DNA of 64,000 nucleotides from Pseudeuparius sepicola (Eukaryota > Arthropoda > Insecta > Coleoptera > Anthribidae). The stretch's first letter is position 1, and the number at the start of each line of letters is the position of its first letter. The stretch lies in NCBI GenBank assembly GCA_963920635.1, contig OY987298.1, forward strand, positions 130,271,735 through 130,335,734, written 5' to 3'. The notes under the pieces were generated by a model that was not told where the DNA came from, ran no database searches, and saw only the letters and a list, made by a program, of their open reading frames with translations. This document shows, piece by piece, positions 11,406 to 21,767 of the stretch. The position numbers were made by a program, and so were the translations under genes.

Positions 11406-11478
11406 ACCAAAGATCATAATATGAATATTATGATCTTTGATAAAACCAAAGGTCATAATATATTATGATCTTTGGTAA
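11406..11478. repeat. Two tandem palindromes around AAAGATCATAATAT
   Basis: AAAGATCATAATAT followed by its inverse ATATTATGATCTTT forms one hairpin. Immediately downstream ACCAAAGGTCATAATAT/ATATTATGATCTTTGGT forms a second with nearly the same arms. They look like a duplicated short palindrome, and the role is unknown. Confidence 0.7.
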
Positions 11479-12273
11479 AACTTTAAATCCACTTTATTAT
11501 AATGAAAATTCAACGCCTGCCAATATGAACCAATGAAATGATATGATTTTTGAAATATTAACCAATCAGGTGATGATTTCAGCGATAATACCACTAGTGG
11601 TATTTTCGTATGTAATATCACTAGTGCCAGAAATTTTATCGATAATTTTTTCGAAAGCGCTATTTTGCCTAGAACGATCACGAATATAAAATGGGCTTTT
11701 ATTTTCTGAAAAAATCCCGGAGGCGGAGGTCTAAATAACAAGAATTTAGCAATGTAAAAGTTATATAAATTCATTGATATAATGCTTAATAATACCGCAA
11801 CATAATTTATAAGCTGCATAATTTAGAACAGTGTTAAACACACAAACTTTAAGAAGTAGGTACGTGTTTGTATTCAACAGATTCGCGGTTGCTAAGCAAC
11901 GAAGTGATAATTTGCACAAGTGCAATTACCGGTAATTGCATTAGTGCAAATTATCGCTAGCAGAGGCATATCATTGGAAGGAGCTACCTTATTGGATGCA
12001 AGCAGTATGAGGGAAATAATCGCTGAAATCCTACTCTCTTAGTTACGTCCTAGTTACGCTAAACCAATATTGGCAGCTAAAACTGATAACCCGGTAACTT
12101 CTTCATATTACCAAATTTGATATAGGACTAGAATATATGTTTTCAGTTAACACATTGATCTTTAAATATCTATTAGCACAAAAAACATATTCAGAACCGA
12201 AGGTTCAATCTAAATGACAGCTAGCTGTCAAACTAACTATTTGCAGTTGTTAAATTCTCTTTTTAAATACAAC

Positions 12274-12438
12274 TCGTGGTATGCCTAAAAATAGATAATA
12301 CCTTTCCTTAATTTATAACTCATTATAATCCCAATGCTAAGAAAATACCACTCCTGCTGCGCAGTCGTGGTATTTTCAGCTTTGGGATTATAATTCGTAA
12401 AATTAACGAAAGGTATTATCGATAATAGGCACACCACT
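12274..12438. repeat. 165-bp inverted-repeat MITE
   Basis: Left-arm words GTGGTATGCCT, AGATAATACCTTTCC, ATTATAATCCCAA and GAAAATACCAC are matched in inverted order on the right by GTGGTATTTTC, TTGGGATTATAAT, GAAAGGTATTATC and AGGCACACCAC. The arms are about 70 bp each around a very short loop. No clear target duplication. Confidence 0.7.
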
Positions 12439-13179
12439 TGTTATATTACCCCTGATAATGCAGCGATTTATTAACCTATTTTCGTTGACTGACGTATCGC
12501 AATTTTTATTTTCAACGGGGAGGAGCGGGTCGGTACGAGGGAATGTAGGGGAAGTTGTTGATTTGAGAAGCCGTGGAATTGGCGCAACGTTGCCGCACTT
12601 ACCCGAAATTCTTGATTTCTTGCTTATTTCTCATGCCTAGTGGAGCGATTTATGAGGCCGCGCGTGTACATACCACGGAATAATAATGTAAATGACAATT
12701 ATTTCTCAGGTTATTTTTGTGTTTTGTAGATAGGCTCTAGTCAAATAAAGATAACCATTTTTTATAATAATTATTACTTCTTGGTGAAATGGTCATCATC
12801 CTGCTATGCATCTTCTTAAGTAAATTCCTTAAACGGTCTTGTACAATCATTACAAGATGCGACCAATACTCTTATTCTAGACATATTTCAATAGGCGATA
12901 AATATTTGGCTCAATCAAGTATAAAGTTCTTAACACGAATCTTGATCCCTGCGTCACAACGGTTGTCTTTGTCCGACCGACTCGTGAATATACGAGCGAT
13001 ATTCATGTTTTATTGACTTTTTATAAACGATGTAGGACTGACCTTTTCATGGGTGTTTTTTCAGTAATAATAATTGTAGTTTGGAGGATCTGAAGATGCA
13101 AAACTTGCTGCTTTTGCGAAACCGGTAATCCAAAAGTTTTATAGGACTTAAAATTTTCTTTGACATTCCTTCCTATAAC

Positions 13180-13440
13180 CGCTTATCTGTGTGGTTTGGA
13201 CTGGTATTACTATGGTTTTCTCTAGTACTTGGGCGAATGCTATCCCAGTTCCATCGGGAAAAAGTGGCAATGGCCGCGCAGAGAATGTATCATAAAGAAT
13301 TTCTAGAAACGAATACTCCAAATGATAGAACTATTGTTAGAATCGCCCAGAGATTAAAAGATTCTTGTGGGGTCACATGAAGCAAACTGTTTACTCGACT
13401 CCTGAAAATACATTAGAGGAGCTACGAGCTCGGGTAGAAG
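13180..13440 (+). pseudogene. Possible HTH fragment of a mariner-like transposase (DUF4817-type)
   Basis: The frame ending at 13380 contains SQFHREKVAMAAQRMYHKEF and TPNDRTIVRIAQRLKDSCGV. That pattern (A-A-R-Y-x-F-P-x-R...P-x-x-x-F-x-R-x-x-R-x-L-x-x-x-G) resembles the helix-turn-helix N-terminus of many insect mariner/IS630-like transposases. The hydrophobic residues before it are probably not part of the protein. A stop follows directly and no DDE domain is found nearby, so this is at most a short relic. The assignment rests on a short match and is tentative. Confidence 0.4.
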
Positions 13441-15118
13441 CCGACGCGAATGACATAAAAAAATAGCCACGATACCTACATTATAGCTAAATAATTAATC
13501 TATGACTACGTTTATCTCGTGACAACTCCGATTGAGTTATGTCAAATCTTTTATAATTCTACGTTTACATCATCAGTATTGAATCCTACGGTTTTCAATC
13601 CTCTCTATGGACATTAACTTATTATACTTATTCATTCTGGCCAACTTCTGTTTGGAAATAGCGGCTGGACTTGAAATTTTAAATATGTTTGAATTTCAAT
13701 CTGTAGGGTTTACACCGTCTATTTGAGTCCGCTCCAGTGAATTCAAACCTCTCTCAATCGGATCGAACGTGTCGAGATAAACGTAGTCTATGCAGCGAAC
13801 AGTTAAAGCTTGTATTAGTAAGTAATCGAGGACAACATGCCGAGCAACTTGAAATGAAAAAGTTACGTCGTTATACGGTGAGCTGTGTCGTGAAAGTATT
13901 ATTGTGGAAAGTAAAAACAAATTAGTGAAGTGGTAAATCCGATTGTTGCTAAGTTATGATGAGTGTTTCTGTGCTAGGTGATTGTAGACATTATTTTTCT
14001 TTATGCGGGATGATAGGGCTACAGCAGCACCGTTGCAATGACGCAAGACCCGGCAGATGAAAGCGATGAGTCATCCAAGAGAGGTGGGCCTATGGCGCCA
14101 AAATAAAATTTCAATATGTCAACTTGGTAAATTTGGCAAAAATCACTTTAAAATGATTGTTTACATATTACTACATTACATTATTACATATAGCTCATGA
14201 TTTTATAACACGGATAATAATCTACGAGAGTGAAAGTTGCAATTTCAAGGGCTTTTAATGCATTTAGATATCTACCGGTAAAATTTTCGTAATTGCCAAT
14301 TATTTCTTATCTTCGTGCCTAGATACAACTAAATTCGAATGAATAAAACCATAAAACTTCCTGATTTTAAGGTGGTTACATTTAATCATGTAAAATTGTT
14401 AGGTATAACACTCTCCAAACAGTCTAAACCAAAACCACTTTTACCCTGGAAGACTGTGTGTGCAGGAACAAAATATCTTTTGATGGCCTTAACCCACTTT
14501 TTCCCTTAAAATGGAGTCTTTAGGGAGGAAAAAGCGGACACTTTAGGACTGCCTTTGTAGTTTCCCTTGCAGTTGTGAACGGAACACGTCCACATCATGA
14601 TTTAAATAAGTCCGAAACTATAGACACAACCTAAAACCTATAAACTAAAGTTCAATTTTAATCACTTTATTATGAATCACTGCTGTTTTACCACCTTATT
14701 AATAAAACACCACATTCTATATTACTAAATAACACAGTCCATCACAAAATACACACAACAAACGTTCTTTAAAACAGGAAAATCGCCAGACAAGTAAACG
14801 TAAACAACTACAAAAAGCTACCTCCCTCTGATGACATAGTGACGTTTCGCGTCACCAGATGGGAAGCCTTTATAATTGAGACGATAGGCCCTCTTATTAA
14901 AAATAACGAGCCGAAACTATACCCTATGGAAATTTACAAATTTTTAGATATTTTGGAGTTATCTGACAGTAGAGCTCTAGGAGGAAGCCCTCGCTTCAGC
15001 AACGAAGCAATCTTGCGACCAGTGGCTATCAAACGGTCTCTATAATTCTGGAAAATTATTGAAAGGCCATAACTTTTTATTTTCTGCACTAATTTAATTT
15101 CCTGCATTATTCAGTTTA
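13440..15118. other. AT-rich interval, nothing recognised
   Basis: Only short unsupported frames occur. The 14839-15045 frame on the + strand has no domain I can identify. Confidence 0.4.
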
Positions 15119-15851
15119 TACAGGGTGAGTCTGAAATAACTGGCATTTTTTTTTTTGGGTAAGAGAGATGGTCATTCTGAACAACTTTTCTTAATATATT
15201 TTTTTTCCTATCGCCGAAATTTTTCTCTAATTTACCCACCTAAAATGCCTCCTCTATGAAGACACAACACTGACGAATAGCGTAAACTCGGTCTCAAAAT
15301 ACTATACTAGTTGATGATTTACCATTTTCTACTCGGTTGTTGCCAGGGCGCCAGTGCCGTGTTTTCATAGAGGGGGGATTTTGAGGGGATGAATTATAGA
15401 AAAATCTCGGCGCATGGAAAAAAATTATTAAGAAAGAAGAATTATTAAGAAAAGTGGTTCAGAATGACCATCTCTTAGTATTAAGTACCGTTGAGTGAGG
15501 AATGATAAGAGGCGCAACGCCCGTATAAAATTGCGAGCCCGGTTTGCGTGTGATTACCCTGGAGTCCCTTGTTGCTCCCACTCGCTCTAGCCGCCTAGCG
15601 ACCACGGATTTTTACAACTTGTTTATGTTTTTGAGAACACCGATCCCTTTGCAACTGGCTAACGGTACAATTTTGTATATTTTGTATTTTACTGGGAGGA
15701 TATGTAATTTTCTGTCTCGGACGCTTTTTATCTCGGACGCTTTTCGGGCCGCGTTTTCGTCCTCTCTGCGGCCCGTAAGGTTGCGCCTCTTATTATTCCT
15801 TACTCAACGGTGTTACCCAAAAAAAGGATGCCACTTGTTTCAGACTCACCC
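15119..15851. repeat. Foldback element with TACAGGGTGAGTCTGAAA ends
   Basis: The left end TACAGGGTGAGTCTGAAATA is matched by TTTCAGACTCACCC at the right end (about 15838-15851). Just inside, TGGGTAAGAGAGATGGTCAT with TTCTGAACAACTTTTCTTAA (15160-15195) pairs with its inverse around 15440-15478, and TTACCCAAAAAAAGGATGCC lies at 15813. The break between the two right-arm halves is explained by a second inverted-repeat element at 15489-15809. Confidence 0.65.
15489..15809. repeat. Nested inverted-repeat element, ends CGTTGAGT(G/A)AGGAAT
   Basis: CGTTGAGTGAGGAATGATAA with GAGGCGCAAC at 15489-15518 is the inverse of GTTGCGCCTCTTATTATTCC plus TTACTCAACG at 15780-15809. It interrupts the right arm of the surrounding foldback. 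The end resembles CATTGAGTAAA of the short palindromes, but no clean 7-bp duplication is left. A 117-codon frame inside (15544-15897) has no domain. Confidence 0.6.
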
Positions 15852-15949
15852 CTCACCCCGAATAATATCCTTGCTTATGGAAAAATTTCGAAAATAATTC
15901 CTTTTATCTCAATATCTGGTTTATCTTAATTTTTATACACAATGGCGCG

Positions 15950-16420
15950 ATAATTCCCGCTATCTCCTCCGAGGAGCGTCGGCTATCTCGCTTCTGCGTG
16001 GCTGCGTATCGGGGCGGCCTTTAAGGGCCCCGTCAACCGGCATTCCGTCAGGGCGGCCTGGCTGGAATTTAAATTCATGGGCCGGAAAGCTAATTGACTC
16101 CCCGAAAACCCAATAAAAATTTAAATTGATTTTTAAGTGTCGATCAAAGCGCCCCGTCGAACCGCCGGAGTCGATGTTTTTAATCTCATTCGGCGTGTCC
16201 GCTTTTCGCTTCCCGCATTCGCGCTCCAGGTATGGCCCCGTTGGCCGGACTGTAATTCATACCGCGGAATTTTGTAATGGAAAAAGGCGACCAGGAATAG
16301 TCGATCGCTTAAAAATTTCCGAACAATTTGAACTTGATCACTTGATGTTTTATGGCTCTATTCGGATAGAGCAGATCCGGCGTAAGTTTATTGACAAAAC
16401 AATGAGTCCAGCATAGTAAA
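15950..16420. other. GC-richer island, possible regulatory DNA
   Basis: This CG-containing, non-repetitive stretch includes TTTAAATTCATGGGCCGGAA and CAATAAAAATTTAAATTG. No splice-consistent coding frame is apparent. The mixture of GC blocks and AT-rich homeobox-like words is what conserved insect enhancers often look like, but conservation cannot be tested here. Confidence 0.3.
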
Positions 16421-16509
16421 TGTTTGGGTTGGAAAAGTTGTCTCTTATCATGGTTTGATGTGCTATGTATGAACAGATTCGCTCTGATCCTATCCTGTTT
16501 ATTAGTGGG

Positions 16510-17808
16510 CCAGGAAACGAAAACATGCAAATTCGGAAATAAATAGTGCTCAACGGATTATTGTTTTAAGTTGTAGGGTTGACCCTTAGGATTAGCGTAC
16601 CAAAAGTCTCCAGCCGCGGACCTTATGCGTTAAGCGGGAGGGAGGTGCGGAAAGGTTCTATTCATTTTTTTGCTAAGAACTGTAGTTAATGATGTACACG
16701 AGTTTGAACATGCGAATAGCGTCAATATCATCATCGTCGTACACAAGCGAGCAGAGTATGCCTGCTTTGCGGCACCCGCAACGGCCCCCGTAACCAGTTT
16801 TCACCCAAAAAATATGTTATTTAGGACGGATTCTGCCGGAACTAGGTCCGTCATTGTCTTGTAACAGGGGTGAGAAAGACATCCGACCCCCTTATCCATC
16901 CCCAAGCAGTTGGCTCCTGCTGTTGATCTCAATATAGAGCCATTGCTGAAGCTGCAAACAATAATTCGTCCTTTGTAGTTTAAAAAGATGTGACACAATC
17001 TTATCTAAGCACTCAATACAAAATATAAGTTAATGCAAAGAAGCATATATTGATACAACCTGCCAATTGACTCTAGCTCTTTCTATAGTCCCTGCTCTAA
17101 GGGAGTGTTAGCGAGCAGCCCCTCTGGTAGGTGGAAGTGTCGCAAAATCAGGCTTTGGCTTTGTTGAGGCTTTAACAAAGGCCTGGTGTCGTACCTACCC
17201 GGTTCAGGTCTGATCCTTCTGGGACCTGCTGTACAATGCCAGCAAAAGACTTTGTAAATGTCTCTGACCTGCTCCTCGGCCTTCAAAAATACATTCACCA
17301 CACCTCCCTTGTTCTTGAGTGACGCTACGACTGCATGCTTAGCAATCTGTATTATCTGACAATGAGTCTAGTTAGCTTTTTCGCCGCAAGATGTCACTCA
17401 CAATACAAACATTCATTTTTCATTGAAATTAGGTGATATTATCCATTGACATGAACTTTGAACGCCAAAACCATGGTTTTTCATAGGTAGTTTTAGCATT
17501 TTCAAAGTATCATACACCCTTAACTACGCCACCTAGTGAAAAAATGATTAGGACCTTTTTTTATAGAAAATTTAATTTACTTTCATTTCGTATAGAATAA
17601 TCTTTTCGTTAGGACGGTTAGTATTCTAGGTAATAGCGAAAAACCTTAAAAACGGCCATTTTGACCCCCCTAACTCCTAAAGCATAAGGTCCACGGCTGG
17701 GGACTTTTGGTATGTTACTCCTAGGCGTCAACCCTACAACTTAAAATAATAATTCGTTGAGCACTATTTATTTCAGAATTGGGGGATTTTTCGGTATTCG
17801 TTTCCTGG
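16510..17808. repeat. Inverted-repeat element, about 1.3 kb, ends CCAGGAAACGAA
   Basis: The left arm about 16510-16640 (CCAGGAAACGAAAAC, AATAAATAGTGCTCAACG, TTTTAAGTTGTAGGGTTGAC, GGACCTTATGC) is repeated inverted at about 17670-17808, with roughly 80-85% identity by eye. The interior has frames on both strands but no transposase motif. It is non-autonomous and of uncertain superfamily, and no target duplication was found. Confidence 0.65.
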
Positions 17809-17809
17809 A

Positions 17810-19639
17810 CTATAGGTCGTTTGGCTAAGCGGGGTGATACGGGTGATACACAAATTTTAACTGACAGTAGGTTTTGACCCCAAAAGCACGCCTATGATGG
17901 TATTTTTTAAAATGTGCACAAGTTAAAAAAGTTGTGGCCCTTCAACAATTTTCCCGCCTTTTAGGGGCAGTTTGAGGGGCTCTGACCGCGAGACTGGTTC
18001 ATTAGAATAACGCATCTAAAAATTTGCAAATTTTAACACCACCGATGGGGTATAATAGATACTGTTTATACTGACGGATGTTCGTCTATAGCACTATCAT
18101 CACGCGTAAAATAAAATAACATTAAGACTCATCTGGCACAGAAGACTGACTCCCCATTAGTGATAATAAACAATGGTATTATTTACCACTTTACTAATTT
18201 GTTCTGTCACATATTATTTTATTATTATTATCACCTATCTACCACACTGAATTTAAATTACTTTTTAAACAGCACTTAAAAGAGTAAAGACGTGACGCGA
18301 ATGCGACCCACACAGTATGTACAGAGTGAGCAAAACTCGACGCCCCAGGCCTAGGGAAAATGGCCGCTGTAACGCCATTGATATTATTATCCCAGAAACA
18401 TACCATTTTTTCCCAACAACTTTTGTAAGTGTAGGGTGTACCTTGTAACAATTAGGGTGTTACTCAAAAATGCAACAAAAAAATATATATTGAGAGAGCG
18501 AAATGCGGAGAGCAAGTTTTTTCTTGGAACCAGTTAAGGCGACCAAATAAAACACCACGTTCTAAAAATCAGTTGTATTTACAATTTGAGTCGTGTGCAT
18601 TAAATTGCCTTACAAAAGAAAGTTACAATTTGAGAATCGTTTACGTAAGTTAAACAGAAGTAAAAAAACTAGAAAATTTTAGGATAAGCAATCGCCTTAG
18701 TTTACACACTGACTGCGACTTTGCGACTTGATTCTGTCCATTCGACTTGGGTAAAAGTAATGCAGTCCGACACAATACCTCAACTCCACACGCGTGTAAG
18801 TCCGTGCCACATGAGCAAGAATCAAACCAGACTTATAGCTGCAACACTGCAGTGCCGACTAGCTGGGACGTGGGTTTTTGTTGTGGCTGGTGGATCTCTC
18901 GCTCAACTGCACGTGACCAACCCAGAACTTGTGATGTTGTAGGAGGACGTGTGGTGTAACAGCTTCGATGTGTCTGTGAAATCGAAAACCAAGCAGTAGG
19001 TACCCAATCTCGTAAGTCGAGAAAAAATTTAGATATCTAATAGGCGATGTTGTTTATATTTACTTATAATTTTAAGCTTGTATAGTTAGTACCACTATCT
19101 AAATTACAACAATGAGTGTGACTAATTTAATAATGCTATATTTATAATTATTTTAAAAAACACTGTGCACAGAGATAGCGAAAATAATGCAAAATATTTA
19201 CTTGTAAAAATGTAATATACAATTTAAAACTTGATATTTAAATGAAATCGGAACCTCAGACTAGGACAAGAGAAGGATTTTTTGTTTTTGGTTACAAGTT
19301 ATCTCAACACATCTCATTATCTCTGGGTAAGTAAAACAAATTTTATCTCGATAAAAGAGAAAATTTTTGATAATAGCAAAAAATCTGAGGTGACTCTACG
19401 TTACGTTCCTTCGGGAATCAGACCTAGAGAGGTATCGTTGAAAATTAAGAAGGTTCGAAAATTTAAAATATGGAAATATGACCAGGTGCAAAACCCAAGC
19501 AGAAATCCAGAGGATAGCTCTAAGTTCGTAGAACTTCTCCTGAGTAGATATCTCGAGAAAACGGTACGAGAAATACGCAAAAAATGAGATAAAATCTATA
19601 CTCACCAGGGCTTCCATGGACTTCCACGATGCGAGCACC
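17810..19639. other. AT-rich interval without a recognised gene
   Basis: A 101-codon frame at 19282-19587 (+) is the longest. It is rich in Lys and Ser with no domain I recognise. Its downstream continuation is interrupted by the hAT at 19640, and the sequence after that element (from 20836) does not clearly extend it. I do not call it a gene. Confidence 0.4.
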
Positions 19640-19843
19640 CAGGGCCGTATCTGAGGGGGGGTTTTGGGGGTTCAAACCCCCCCCCCCCGAAATGGAAACT
19701 CGCCCGAAAACTGCCAACAAAACATAATCAGTACAGTACCGAGTTTTATCATTAGAATGTGCTTTCAAATAAAATAAAACATAATTGGCAACACTAGACA
19801 ATAGTAAACGGTGAACGGCGGTGCATGGCTGCGTGCCCTATGG

Positions 19844-20002
19844 AATAGGAGAATATGGGATTCCCAGAGTCTATTTTATGAATAGATTAGTACTAATTTG
19901 TATTTGAAGATTTATTTATTATTTTTATGAAAGGTTCAGTTAGGCAAGTGGCGCGAAGAAATCTGTTACCATACCTACTGGCATAGCCGAAAAACCTACC
20001 TA
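19844..20002 (+). repeat. 159-bp dispersed repeat, copy 1
   Basis: It begins AATAGGAGAATATGGGATTC and is nearly identical (about two differences) to 21406-21564, in the same orientation. The flanks differ. Copy 1 lies inside the hAT, copy 2 outside it. There is no terminal inverted repeat or coding sequence, so it could be a SINE-like or other short element. Confidence 0.85.
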
Positions 20003-20282
20003 AACACTGCTACTGGCAATTCTGAAGGTGTCGTCAAGAATTGTGTAGGAATATATCCGTAATAATGAGAAATCAAATAAGTAGAAGAGGGATAGGTATA
20101 AATGCGAGAAGGAATATTTAGCTATTATTATACCTAATTAATATTTAATATTTTTAAAGTTTTAATGTTAAACTTGTTCAACTTAAACCTGTTTCAGTTT
20201 TTTATTAAAAACCATTTAAAAATAGCAGTTTTTTTAAACCTTAAATCTATTTCAAATTCAACAGCCACTACTTTAACCCCTC

Positions 20283-20793
20283 CAGGGCCGGCTCTAGGCG
20301 GGTGCGAACGGTGCGGCGTACGCGGCCTGCGTCTTGATTGGCCCCGCGCCTCCGAGTCCCGTGTACAGGGTTATCCAGTCATAGTAGCGTATTTAAAACG
20401 GCGGGGCCGAAACCATTTCAGAATTTGAAAATATTCACTGCAGCTTGAAAATCTGAAGATATTGGGATTTCCTAAGACTAATTTTAAGTAATTTTCCTTT
20501 ACATTTCTAAAAAATTTCGCCTGCGGCGCATTTTACAGAATTATTTTAAATGCACTTGTTTCAAAGAAATTCACAAAAATTGTCCCTTCCCACCCGAAAT
20601 TGATTTCTAAATATATACGTCATTAAAGTGATCTAAACTCATCGCCCCGGCCAACTTTTTTAAAAAGTGACATGCAAAAAATATACCATTCTAGTGGCTG
20701 TATCAATTTTCAAAAATTTATTCTCAATGGATTAAATAATTCATTGCCAGGGCCCCGTAACACCCAGCCCAACAAAACCTTGAGCCGATCCTG
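20283..20793. mobile_element. Second hAT MITE nested in the first
   Basis: CAGGGCCGGCTCTAGG at 20283 pairs with the inverse of CCTTGAGCCGATCCTG at 20778-20793 (13 of 16 positions). The flanks AACCCCTC (20275-20282) and AACCCCCC (20794-20801) agree at 7 of 8 bases, as an 8-bp hAT duplication would. The CAGGGCCGGC end is typical of hAT. No coding sequence. It inserted into the C-rich subterminal part of the outer hAT. Confidence 0.75.
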
Positions 20794-21405
20794 AACCCCC
20801 CCAAAAATTTTCGCTAGAACGGCCCTGCGAGCACCTCAAGAACGCAACGAAAAGTGTCTTCGGAACGAGAACTTGTCAGAACTTTCTGTGGTAAGATATC
20901 CGGGTTCGAGATTATGGAACATTCTATCGGATTCTATAAACAACCCGCGAAAATACTCGATAAAAAAGCACTATGAAAAAACTAAAATTTTGAATACAAC
21001 TTCCGTTGTGTTTGTGATTCGTACCAACAAAAAGGTTAGGTAGATGAATGATACATTTGACACTTGACTCAAAAATCACTTTAGTTAGATAAATTTGATA
21101 TGATCGGAATAGTATTAGGTATTTATTTTCAAAAGTAAGCACAATAAATTAAAAGGTATTTCACACTAGCAAGCAATCAAAGGGACCTGAACTTCGGAAT
21201 CTAGCTCGCCGACCAATATTCACACAACCACAAAATACAAATCCCTGTCAGAAGAAGAAGAGTTTAATCGCATGCGCGATAGGCGTAGCATTATCTTTTT
21301 GTTACAGGGATGGTTCAATAATGAATTGGTAAATTTAATGAAATTAAAACGCTGTAACGGAATGAGACAAAATTTCCGTTACAACCTACAAGCTTCTAGA
21401 ACTGA

Positions 21406-21564
21406 AATAGGAGAATATGGGATTCCCAGAGTCTATTTTATGAATAGATTAGTACTAATTTGTATTTGAAGATTTATTTATTATTTTTATGAAAGGTTCA
21501 GTTAGGCAAGTGGCGCGAAGAAATCTGTTGCCGTACCTACTGGCATAGCCGAAAAACCTACCTA
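21406..21564 (+). repeat. 159-bp dispersed repeat, copy 2
   Basis: Near-identical to 19844-20002; see that entry. The copies differ in CTGTTGCCGTACC here against CTGTTACCATACC in copy 1. Confidence 0.85.
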
Positions 21565-21767
21565 CATCGAAAAATAAGACGAAAAGTTCATGTAAAGGTT
21601 GGATTAAAAACGCATATCTAAAAAGATTCAGTGTGTCAAAATTAAAATTTATTTTTATATTTTTTCAATTAGCTTTTGAACGAATCGAAAGATTTGCAAA
21701 CGAAATTTAGTAACTGGGGTTTTCTTGGGGCGAGAAATTCAAATATTGCCAGAACTTTTATACCATA

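Larger units (their letters stand above)
19640..20827. mobile_element. hAT element (non-autonomous) with 8-bp TSD
   Basis: The ends CAGGGCCGT (19640-19648) and ACGGCCCTG (20819-20827) are inverted. They are flanked by an identical 8-bp repeat CGAGCACC at 19632-19639 and 20828-20835, the TSD size of hAT. Subterminal G-runs and a GGGGGTTCAAACCCCC palindrome follow the left end. No transposase is encoded. Part of its length is a second hAT at 20283-20793 and a copy of the 159-bp repeat at 19844-20002. Confidence 0.85.
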
